A stretch of DNA of 37,366 nucleotides, taken from IMG/VR virus record IMGVR_UViG_3300044636_000846, positions 1-37,366 of that record, one strand, 5' to 3'. The position numbers were made by a program, and so were the translations under genes. Below, one piece after another: positions 31,324 through 37,366 of this stretch (position 1 is the first letter of the stretch; each line of letters begins with the position of its first letter). The stretch is from a virus. The notes beneath the pieces were generated by a model. It had not been told where the DNA came from and did no database searches. It worked only from the letters and a program-made list of their open reading frames with translations.

Positions 31324-32292
31324 GTGGCAAGCACCACTCTTTGGGAGCAATTTGCGCTCCGCACTCAAGCCAACGCCTCCGGCCTGGAGCTTGGCGTTCG
31401 CGCCATCCTCAACACCGGCGAGCTCGCCCCTGTGATCCCCTGGGTCAACACCGAGGGCGGGGCCTACGTCTACGCCATGGACGACGAGCTGCCCGATTCG
31501 CAGCCTCGCCTGTTCGATGAGGCCAACGACGACACCCAAGGCAGCACCGTCACCGAAGCCGAAGTCCTCAAGATTTACGGCAAGGACATCAAGACGGACA
31601 GCAGCAAGATCGCCCTGTTCGGTGCCAACGCCCACGCACGCCAGATCGAGGCCTCGGCTCGCGCTCTGCGCATGACGATTGAGCGTGATTTCGTTCGGGG
31701 TGATTCCAGCCAGTCCAACGGCCGACAGATGGATGGCCTTCGCAAGAAGATCACCGTTGGATCGTCCCAGGCCATCGCCAACCACGCCTCTGGCGCTGGC
31801 TTGAGCTTTGCCGCCCTGGACGACCTGATCGATGCTGTGGACGGCCCCAACAGCATGAAGCGGTTGGTGATGGGCAAGAAAATGGCCCTGCGGTTCAATG
31901 CTGCCTCCCGCGCCGTTGGCGTTTCCGGCACCGTTGATTTCAAGCTCAACGAGCTTGGCCGTTCGGTCATGTTCTACGGCGATGTGGAGATCATCCGCAC
32001 CGACGTGGACAGCAAGAACGTCGCGATCCAAGGCTTTGATGAGGGCTCCAGCTCTAACACGACGAGCATTTATTGCGTGTCGATGGGCGAGGGCCTTGTG
32101 TCCGGTGTTCAGGGCCCGTCCCTGACCGCTGATGGCACCGTTCAGCCCGGCCTGACGATCTACGACGTGGGCGAGAGCACCACCACCCCAACCCGGATCA
32201 CCCGGATCTCCTGGCACGCCGCCATGGTGATTGAGAACAAGCGGGCCGCCGCTCGCCTTTACAACATCACCAACGCCGCGATTACTGCCTGA
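31324..32292 (+). CDS. Major capsid protein, HK97-like
   Basis: Forms the icosahedral shell. 322 aa, with the layout of an HK97-type capsid protein: MASTTLWEQFALRTQAN at the start, an early WVNTEGGAYVYAMD strand pair, a central IERDFVRGD helix region, and a late beta segment (SVMFYGDVEIIRTDV). It follows the scaffold. The GTG start is preceded by a pyrimidine-rich leader ending in GACCC, which is also found before the next gene; neither has the start-associated motif directly before it. Codon use is uniform and GC-rich. Confidence 0.82.
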   Translation: MASTTLWEQFALRTQANASGLELGVRAILNTGELAPVIPWVNTEGGAYVYAMDDELPDSQPRLFDEANDDTQGSTVTEAEVLKIYGKDIKTDSSKIALFGANAHARQIEASARALRMTIERDFVRGDSSQSNGRQMDGLRKKITVGSSQAIANHASGAGLSFAALDDLIDAVDGPNSMKRLVMGKKMALRFNAASRAVGVSGTVDFKLNELGRSVMFYGDVEIIRTDVDSKNVAIQGFDEGSSSNTTSIYCVSMGEGLVSGVQGPSLTADGTVQPGLTIYDVGESTTTPTRITRISWHAAMVIENKRAAARLYNITNAAITA

Positions 32293-32328
32293 TTCGTTCA
32301 TTCCTGCCCTTCATTCCCCTTTTGACCC

Positions 32329-32814
32329 ATGCCTAAGGCAACTGGCCTTGCAGCCCGCAAGGCATTCTTCATCGATCGCGATTCCGTCCTCCTCGGCGCC
32401 GTGCGTGCTGGCGAGGGGGTCGCGGCCGAAACCCGCACCGGGGCCGCCCGTCTCCTGCCGTTCAAGCTCAACACCTGCGATTTTTTCAAGATCGTGGCCG
32501 TGGGCGCCCTCAGCAATGCTGCTGGCGGTTACCACATTGAGGTGGCCCACGTGCCTGCCGGCGGTGTTGTCGGCGATGCCAACCCGTCCGGTTATTCCCG
32601 GATCGGCAGCATCGTGTTCAGCGGCACCGATCAAACTGAGGTCGGCTTCTCCGGCGCTCAGATTGAGGCCATCGTGAAAGCTGCGGCTTCTCCCTCGATC
32701 ACCGGCGATGTTCGCGTGGTGGCCCTGCGGCTTGTCGCTGGCCCCGGCGGTGCCGGCAACCTGGCGGCCCCCGCCAATGCCACCGGCGCCACGATCCACG
32801 TTCAGCGCGGCTGA
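32329..32814 (+). CDS. Capsid accessory / decoration-like protein, 161 aa
   Basis: Starts 36 bases after the capsid stop behind a matching pyrimidine-rich GACCC leader. Beta-rich (MPKATGLAARKAFFIDRD, then GYHIEVAHVPAGGVVG, then VRVVALRLVAGPGG), of a size usual for head decoration proteins, and the gene sits between capsid and a terminator. No family recognised, so decoration is an inference. Confidence 0.6.
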   Translation: MPKATGLAARKAFFIDRDSVLLGAVRAGEGVAAETRTGAARLLPFKLNTCDFFKIVAVGALSNAAGGYHIEVAHVPAGGVVGDANPSGYSRIGSIVFSGTDQTEVGFSGAQIEAIVKAAASPSITGDVRVVALRLVAGPGGAGNLAAPANATGATIHVQRG

Positions 32815-32832
32815 TCGCCCTGCTGTGTCCTG

Positions 32833-32855
32833 GGGGAGGCTTCGGCCTCCCCTTT
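32833..32855 (+). terminator. Intrinsic terminator with UUCG tetraloop
   Basis: An 8-base stem GGGGAGGC / GCCTCCCC closed by TTCG, followed by TTT. It stands 18 bases after the accessory gene and 18 bases before the next ATG, so it may limit read-through from the capsid genes into the fibre genes. Confidence 0.75.
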
Positions 32856-32873
32856 CCCATTGGAACCCAACCC

Positions 32874-33140
32874 ATGGCCCACCTTGCGCTTTACAGCTTC
32901 TCGCCCGGCATGACGCCGGAGCAGCAGCAGGCCCTGATCAGCGGCGAGCGGCAACCCGAGGAGGTCGCCGAGCACCTGGCTGCCCAACCCGAGGAGGAGG
33001 CGGCTCCGGCTGACGCCCCAGCAGAGGCAGCACCGGCCAAACCGCGGCGCAGGGCCCGCACCGATCGCGGCGCCTTTCGTGGCGACGACCCGGCCACGCC
33101 CGAGGTGAACGAGGCCTATGAGGCTGACCGGGAAAACTGA
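32874..33140 (+). CDS. Small acidic Ala/Glu-rich protein, 88 aa
   Basis: Starts MAHLALYSFSPGMTPEQQQ. The middle is disordered (Glu/Ala/Pro), followed by a basic KPRRRARTDRG patch and the end FRGDDPATPEVNEAYEAD. A DDPxTPxVNEA ending is common in small phage proteins near capsid or head-completion genes; function there is not established. The stop codon TGA is formed by bases of the start-associated motif for the next gene. Confidence 0.65.
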   Translation: MAHLALYSFSPGMTPEQQQALISGERQPEEVAEHLAAQPEEEAAPADAPAEAAPAKPRRRARTDRGAFRGDDPATPEVNEAYEADREN

Positions 33141-33145
33141 CGGCA
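33129..33145 (+). promoter_or_regulatory. Start-associated motif, copy 15
   Basis: CGGGAAAACTGACGGCAG, overlapping the last codons and stop of the upstream gene; the core ends 20 bases before the ATG at 33159. Confidence 0.85.
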
Positions 33146-33158
33146 GAGAGGTTGACCG

Positions 33159-33518
33159 ATGGCCTGGGTTGAAGGCGAAGCCGTAAAGCTGGAGCAAGGG
33201 CTCGATGGCTTGGTCACGTTTGAGCTGTTCGCAAACACCGCCCTAACTCAACCTTGGCCGTTTCCATCGTGGGACGTTAATGCGGTGCTGAGCGATGAGA
33301 AGCAGCGCACCAGTTACACCCTGACCACGATTGTTGATGCGTTGAATGGAAATATCAAGGTGATAATCCCCGAAGCGATCGTCAACAGTCTCAAGACCAC
33401 AAAGACGTGGTTCTTGAATGTGCTGATGGTGGCCCCTGGCAACACGCAGGCCGATGACCACCACCTGGCCTACCTGCCTGTGACCGTGGCCGCTCGCCCC
33501 GCCCGGAGGGATCCATGA
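33159..33518 (+). CDS. Hypothetical beta-rich protein, 119 aa
   Basis: Starts MAWVEGEAVKLEQGLDG. The protein looks like an Ig-like beta sandwich (TFELFANTALTQPWPF, SYTLTTIVDALNGNIKVIIP), of the kind that precedes fibre genes. It overlaps the fibre gene by four bases (ATGA), so a fibre-associated role is likely. No specific family recognised. Confidence 0.6.
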   Translation: MAWVEGEAVKLEQGLDGLVTFELFANTALTQPWPFPSWDVNAVLSDEKQRTSYTLTTIVDALNGNIKVIIPEAIVNSLKTTKTWFLNVLMVAPGNTQADDHHLAYLPVTVAARPARRDP

Positions 33519-35122
33519 CTTGTCCCACCGTCATTCGCGTCACAACCGGTACCGGGCCGCCGGGGATCGGGCTGCCTGCTGGGACTGGTGATGCAGGGAA
33601 GTTCGTTCGGAAGGCGGGCACCACGGCCTACGCCTACGAACTGGTAACCCCCGATCAGGTTGGACTGCCGCAGGGGCTGAGCAACACCAGTTCACCCACG
33701 TTCGCCGGGTTGACGCTCTCGGGGCAGGCCTCCCCGGTGGTGCGCCTGGTCGTGGTTGGCGCCAACGGCCAACTGGTCAGCTTGGCCATCGGCACCAATC
33801 TGGCGATTGTTGACGGGGCCTTAGTTGCAGCAGGTGGCAGCGGAGGCAGCGGCGGGTATCCGTCGCTGACGATGCCCACCGGCTTCTCGGTCGCAGGAAA
33901 CACCTCAGCCTCGCTGGTGGTGACGTTTGCAACGGGCTATTCACTGCCGAACAACACCCGGCAAGGGTTGTGGGATACCGCCTACAGCGAGCGGCTGTAC
34001 TGGGACGGCTCTAGCACGGGCCTGAACGCAACGACCGCCCGCGCCAGCCTGGCGCTGGGATCGGCCGCTACATCGGCCACAACTGATTTTGCTTCGGCAG
34101 CGCAGGGAGCCCTGGCCGCCACGGCGGTGCAGCCTGCGGCTCTGACGGCGGGGCTGGCCGGCAAAGCGGATCTGGTGGGCGGCCTGGTGCCTACCAGCCA
34201 GATCCCCGCCATTGCCCTGGTTCAGTACCTGGGCCAGGCGGCAAATCAGGCCGCAATGCTTGCGCTTCGCGGGCAAGGCGGTGACTGGTGTATCCGTACT
34301 GACTCCAGTACAGAATGGGTAATTGTTGCCAATAATGGCGCAACTCTTTCTGACTGGATTCAACTTCCTAATGGCATTTCGCCAGTTAGCTCGATCAACG
34401 GTCAGACTGGCGCCGTCACACTGGGAACCGGGGATCTCGGGGAGTCTGGCGGCAATCTGTTCTTTACCGCATCCCGAGCGATTGGATCGGCCTTAACGGG
34501 CTTTGTTGCTGGGGCGGGAACTGTTGCCGCCACGGATTCAATCCTCCAGGCCATTAACAAGATTGTCGGCAACATTGCCAATCGGGCGCTAACTGGGCTG
34601 ATCGGCTCCAGCGGGCTGACGATGAACACGAATCGCCTAATTGGCCGCAGCACGGCTGGCACAGGTGCGCCCGAAGAGATCAGCACATCCGGCGGCCTGG
34701 TGCTTGTCGGCGGTGTCCTGGTGCCCGGCGAAATTGTTAAGCTGGTGGTTTCTAATGTAGGAGAAACCGGGATAACAACCGGCAATTTCAAAAGTGAAAC
34801 TCGGATAGATCGAGCCTTTGTGGTTGTTGGTGTGTGGTGGAACTGTCACCCTACAGCAATGGGCAGCGCAGCCACCAGCGATGCGCGGCCCTACATCCGC
34901 ACAGGTGCCGGCACTACATCTGTCGGTACAAAAACAAACCTACTCACTACCACCAACAACGTCGCCTCACTGGCGGCCTCCGTTCACACCGTAGACGCGA
35001 CCTCAAGCATTAGCGGCGGCACCTATTCCGGTTCCGCTGGTGACTGGCTTGGGGTTGATTTCATGTCTCTAGGGACCGGATCATCTGGCCACATGCTCAC
35101 CTACGTCCTTCGCTACTCCTGA
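33515..35122 (+). CDS. Tail fibre protein
   Basis: 535 aa. N-terminal Gly/Thr-rich strand (TGTGPPGIGLPAGTG) is followed by long beta-repeat stretches with Ala/Thr/Ser. The fibre-type segment SSINGQTGAVTLGTGDLGE is at about 295-313, with a GNLFFTASRA stretch after it. The end (from about residue 410) is encoded by AT-richer DNA and probably forms the receptor-binding tip (LVVSNVGETGITTGNFKSET). It lies between two other fibre-like genes. Confidence 0.75.
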   Translation: MTCPTVIRVTTGTGPPGIGLPAGTGDAGKFVRKAGTTAYAYELVTPDQVGLPQGLSNTSSPTFAGLTLSGQASPVVRLVVVGANGQLVSLAIGTNLAIVDGALVAAGGSGGSGGYPSLTMPTGFSVAGNTSASLVVTFATGYSLPNNTRQGLWDTAYSERLYWDGSSTGLNATTARASLALGSAATSATTDFASAAQGALAATAVQPAALTAGLAGKADLVGGLVPTSQIPAIALVQYLGQAANQAAMLALRGQGGDWCIRTDSSTEWVIVANNGATLSDWIQLPNGISPVSSINGQTGAVTLGTGDLGESGGNLFFTASRAIGSALTGFVAGAGTVAATDSILQAINKIVGNIANRALTGLIGSSGLTMNTNRLIGRSTAGTGAPEEISTSGGLVLVGGVLVPGEIVKLVVSNVGETGITTGNFKSETRIDRAFVVVGVWWNCHPTAMGSAATSDARPYIRTGAGTTSVGTKTNLLTTTNNVASLAASVHTVDATSSISGGTYSGSAGDWLGVDFMSLGTGSSGHMLTYVLRYS

Positions 35123-35124
35123 TC

Positions 35125-35784
35125 ATGGCTATCGTCACCAACCCCATTACCGGCGTCGAATACAATGACCTCACCGGAAACAGCATCAAGAAGTATGTTG
35201 CCGTAGAGCCTGGCGGAATTGTTCGCAACCCAAGCGGCGATCTTTGGCCTTATGGCGACGGCCTCCCGCATACTCAACCTTACGAGTACTACGAGCTAGT
35301 GCCGTTCACTTCAGCCCCCTACGATCCCGAGCTTTTCGTAGTTGACAGCGAGAACAGCGGATGGGGGTTGCACCCTGCCCGCAATGCTCAGGGCGAGTTT
35401 ATAGCCGTGCCCGATGGCCACCCTAAGGGAGAATACAAATACACCGAAACCATTAAGCGCCGCAGCATAGCCGAACTAAAGGCGCTGGCCAAGGGCTATG
35501 CGGATCGCTATAACGCTCAACTGTGGCCGCAGGAAAATGGCTACACCGAAAAACTTCAGTACGCCAAAGAGCAGGTAGCCGCTAACAACAGCCTGGCGCA
35601 ATTTACCAGCTTGATCGCTAGGCATGAGGCGCTACTGCAAGCATCGTTCCACAATGACGCCCGCCTAGCGCAGCTTTACAGCGAGATCGAAGCAGCCGGG
35701 GAAACCGGCGCTGTTGATTTTGTGATTGGTCAGATGGCAACTGAAGAGTTCCCAGAGGGCTGGGCCAATGGCATTGCGGAATGA
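35125..35784 (+). CDS. Fibre-associated protein, possible tail fibre assembly factor, 219 aa
   Basis: Starts MAIVTNPITGVEYND two bases after the previous stop, so it shares that message. It has an N-terminal beta region and a helical end (KALAKGYADRYNAQLW) resembling small tail-fibre assembly proteins in general shape; no motif confirms it. The DNA is AT-richer than that of the capsid genes, as for the next gene. Confidence 0.55.
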   Translation: MAIVTNPITGVEYNDLTGNSIKKYVAVEPGGIVRNPSGDLWPYGDGLPHTQPYEYYELVPFTSAPYDPELFVVDSENSGWGLHPARNAQGEFIAVPDGHPKGEYKYTETIKRRSIAELKALAKGYADRYNAQLWPQENGYTEKLQYAKEQVAANNSLAQFTSLIARHEALLQASFHNDARLAQLYSEIEAAGETGAVDFVIGQMATEEFPEGWANGIAE

Positions 35785-36631
35785 TGGATTACGCCTTCCA
35801 CCACCCTGGATCACCCCTGCGGCCGGGAAGCCGGATCGGGAGGTGCGGCAAGTGATTATTGTTCCTAGGCGGCGGGTGGCGGCAACAGGTTGGACGCCCG
35901 CGCAGATCACCACAGCGCTGTGGCTGGACGCCAGTGACGCCGCCACCGTCGAGAGGGTTAGCGGTGCGGTTAGCCAATGGAATGACAAGAGTGGAAATAA
36001 TAGAAATGTTACTCAAAGCACATCTGGGAAGCGCCCTATCTACGTCAGCGCTGGCATTAACTCCCTAAATACCATCCGATTTGACGGGATCGATGATGAG
36101 CTAATAAATACATCAATAGGGCTCCCTGTTGGATTATCCGCAAGATCGGCTTTTTGTGTTTACAAGCCAAATAGAACTAGCGGAACTCAGTCCAATGCGA
36201 TATTTGGGCAGGGCGCAGCTACCAATGGCCAGATGTTTGCTCTTCAGTTTCGCGCAACGGCATCAGGCGCCCAAGGTGATCCATATTTTGCTGGATTTGC
36301 GGCAGACTTGACTAACGGAACTGCTCCTACGGCAACAGTAAAACAGGCTGCAATAGTTTTCGGAAGCGGAAGCGGGACACTTTTCAGCAATGGGTCTCAG
36401 ATTGCCAGCGGGTCACTTTCGCTTGATACGACAAACAACCAAATACTGGTCGGCAATAGTCCAGCCAATGTTGAGTTTGCGCAAGCAGACATCTGCGAAA
36501 TCATCTACACAGCAAACGCAGCCAGCACAACTGCCCGCCAGCTCATTGAGGGCTACATGGCCTGGAAGTGGGGACTCCAAGCCAACCTCCCCGCAGGCCA
36601 CCCCTACAAATCCGCCGCCCCCACGGCCTAG
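35768..36631 (+). CDS. LamG-like (concanavalin-type) fibre or adhesin protein
   Basis: 287 aa from ATG 35768, which overlaps the previous gene by 17 bases; an ATG at 35726 would need a longer overlap. The fold reads as a LamG/jelly-roll domain: WLDASDAATVERVSGAVSQW, then WNDKSGNNRNVTQS, then IRFDGIDDEL. It ends in IEGYMAWKWGLQANLPAGHP, a closing segment common in phage and bacterial adhesins of this type. It probably binds surface polysaccharide during adsorption. The DNA is AT-richer than its neighbours. Confidence 0.72.
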   Translation: MALRNDGLRLPPPWITPAAGKPDREVRQVIIVPRRRVAATGWTPAQITTALWLDASDAATVERVSGAVSQWNDKSGNNRNVTQSTSGKRPIYVSAGINSLNTIRFDGIDDELINTSIGLPVGLSARSAFCVYKPNRTSGTQSNAIFGQGAATNGQMFALQFRATASGAQGDPYFAGFAADLTNGTAPTATVKQAAIVFGSGSGTLFSNGSQIASGSLSLDTTNNQILVGNSPANVEFAQADICEIIYTANAASTTARQLIEGYMAWKWGLQANLPAGHPYKSAAPTA

Positions 36632-36691
36632 CCGCCCCAGCAATTTCGTATCGGCACCCTCGCCAGACTGACCCCAACCCCCACGCCTGCC

Positions 36692-36766
36692 ATGCCGCCT
36701 GAGCACGATGTGACGCACCGCGATCTGTGGGTGAAGCTGGCTGCACTGGTGCCCTATCTGGCGTAG
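36692..36766 (+). CDS. Possible small protein of 24 aa
   Basis: ATG at 36692 to TAG at 36764-36766 reads MPPEHDVTHRDLWVKLAALV and four more residues. It resembles the beginning of small phage proteins with a THRDL start and a coiled coil (XhlA-like), cut short. The next start-associated motif begins 12 bases after its stop. A remnant or a real tiny gene are both possible. Confidence 0.35.
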   Translation: MPPEHDVTHRDLWVKLAALVPYLA

Positions 36767-36778
36767 AGCTTGCTGCTT

Positions 36779-36795
36779 CGGGAAAACTGAGGCAG
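36779..36795 (+). promoter_or_regulatory. Start-associated motif, copy 16
   Basis: CGGGAAAACTGAGGCAG. The core ends 23 bases before a TTG at 36812 but 47 bases before the first in-frame ATG, so the regular spacing favours TTG. Confidence 0.8.
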
Positions 36796-36811
36796 AGCAA
36801 AAGACCTCTAC

Positions 36812-37030
36812 TTGCTATGTCACGCCAAGATTGCAATGGGCATTGCTGAATCCATCGCCCTGGGGGCGCTTGTGCTGACGGCAGGGGCAACTGCCGCCTC
36901 TGGGGTCAAGGCTCTTTGGTCTATCTCCCGAGGGTTGGGCACCTTTGAAGGCAAGATTTTGGAAATCCTGGCCCGCCATGAGGGCACGCTTGATGACCAC
37001 GAGGAGCGTCTCCGGGCGGGTCGGCTCTGA
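36812..37030 (+). CDS. Small membrane protein, 72 aa, TTG start
   Basis: One membrane segment (about 10-30: AESIALGALVLTAGAT) followed by a charged coiled coil (EGKILEILARHEGTLDDHEERL). Start chosen as TTG 36812 by motif spacing; ATG 36836 would give 64 aa. The stop overlaps the next start (TGATG). With the following gene it could be a holin or anti-holin pair, but it lacks a clear signature and lies 20 kb from the endolysin. Confidence 0.6.
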   Translation: MLCHAKIAMGIAESIALGALVLTAGATAASGVKALWSISRGLGTFEGKILEILARHEGTLDDHEERLRAGRL

Positions 37031-37278
37031 TGAACTGCCGGGAGCTGATCAGCGGCACGGTGGCCCTGTGCTTGGGGTTGGCAGCGGCTGGCGGCTTCGG
37101 TGGAGCGATCTACTGCCAGAGCAAGGGGGGCGACTGCCTGGAGGCCTGGAAAGCGGCCATCGCCGGGGCCTTGGCGGCGGCCACCACCGGCGGAACCCTG
37201 CTGGCCCAACTGGACGGCCGGAGGCGCGATCGTGAGGGGCTGGAGGGGCCACCGCGGGGCGACGGGGGGAGAGGCTGA
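37030..37278 (+). CDS. Small membrane protein, holin-like, 82 aa
   Basis: Two hydrophobic stretches at about 8-28 (SGTVALCLGLAAAGGFGG) and 39-60 (AWKAAIAGALAAATTGGTLL) separated by a short loop with Cys, then an Arg/Glu-rich tail (GRRRDREGLEG). This is the general plan of a class II holin, but many small phage membrane proteins look alike. It overlaps the previous gene by one base. The remaining 88 bases to the window edge (37279-37366) hold a weak hairpin at about 37281-37297 and no gene that I can support. Confidence 0.55.
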   Translation: MNCRELISGTVALCLGLAAAGGFGGAIYCQSKGGDCLEAWKAAIAGALAAATTGGTLLAQLDGRRRDREGLEGPPRGDGGRG

Positions 37279-37366
37279 GGCTTGCCGCAAGGGCAAGTGA
37301 TGCGCGGCCGATGCACCACCGCCAAGAAGCCATGCTGTGACAGGCTTTGTACTACGACATCCGCGA

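Noticed and set aside
1098-36795. The motif as a T7-type single-subunit polymerase promoter
   Set aside because: GGGA suits an initiation site, but the 17 or so bases upstream, where such promoters are recognised, are not conserved. Not excluded for an unusual polymerase.
1098-36795. The repeated motif as a CRISPR array
   Set aside because: Copies are kilobases apart with genes between; no regular spacers and no cas genes.
1-37366. tRNA genes, integrase and attachment sites
   Set aside because: No cloverleaf-like segment, recombinase motif or matching att-like repeat was found by reading; a tRNAscan run would be decisive.
37279-37366. Frame from ATG 37300 to the window edge (Cys/Thr-rich) and a hairpin at about 37281-37297
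   Set aside because: Too short, no motif or overlap support, and the hairpin lacks a T tract.

Overview
The window is a nearly gap-free stretch of a tailed double-stranded DNA phage genome (or prophage), virion-structure region. A portal, a Mu F-type head protein, a scaffold, an HK97-like capsid protein, a tail-assembly chaperone with a lambda-type -1 frameshift site, a tape-measure protein and fibres are present, and no sheath or baseplate genes are seen, so a long non-contractile (siphovirus) tail is most likely. Base composition is GC-rich and starts almost never carry a strong Shine-Dalgarno sequence. This would suit a GC-rich picocyanobacterial host such as Synechococcus or Cyanobium, but nothing here proves the host. 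No integrase, terminase, polymerase, tRNA or CRISPR array was found.

Layout: 0-5.1 kb DNA methyltransferase, portal, basic protein A, Mu F-type head protein. 5.2-11.9 kb metallophosphoesterase, basic protein B (with a zincin-like HExxH motif), several small proteins, basic protein C and neck genes. 11.9-14.2 kb frameshifted tail chaperone, tail tube and a 56-aa gene. 14.2-16.75 kb a compact minus-strand cassette of seven overlapping genes with a lysozyme/L,D-transpeptidase fusion, closed by its own terminator. 16.8-19.2 kb basic protein D and tail terminator. 19.2-20.3 kb a minus-strand, AT-richer ParB-like/RHH pair. 20.4-30.3 kb tape measure, tail tip and fibre-like genes. 30.3-33.1 kb scaffold, major capsid and accessory capsid genes. 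33.1-36.6 kb fibres. 36.7-37.3 kb small membrane proteins, possibly holins.

Two things stand out. First, a near-invariant plus-strand motif, CGGGAAAACT usually followed by a CTGCNGCAG-like palindrome, occurs 16 times, almost always 19-31 bases before a start codon and at the end of the previous gene. It divides the structural region into units and helps choose starts. Second, four very basic paralogues (A-D) share an N-terminal module built on RDNxGRF, three share a linker motif, and their C-termini differ: one has a metallopeptidase motif, one is a long helical domain, and two are unrecognised. With two tiny basic proteins beside them they look like a modular family of virion-associated or injected proteins. 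That role is inference; the sequence pattern is seen directly.

Minus-strand cassettes interrupt the plus-strand morphogenesis genes at two places, and plus-strand expression appears to restart after each one with a copy of the motif. Head genes are split: portal and Mu F protein lie about 25 kb before the scaffold and capsid genes.
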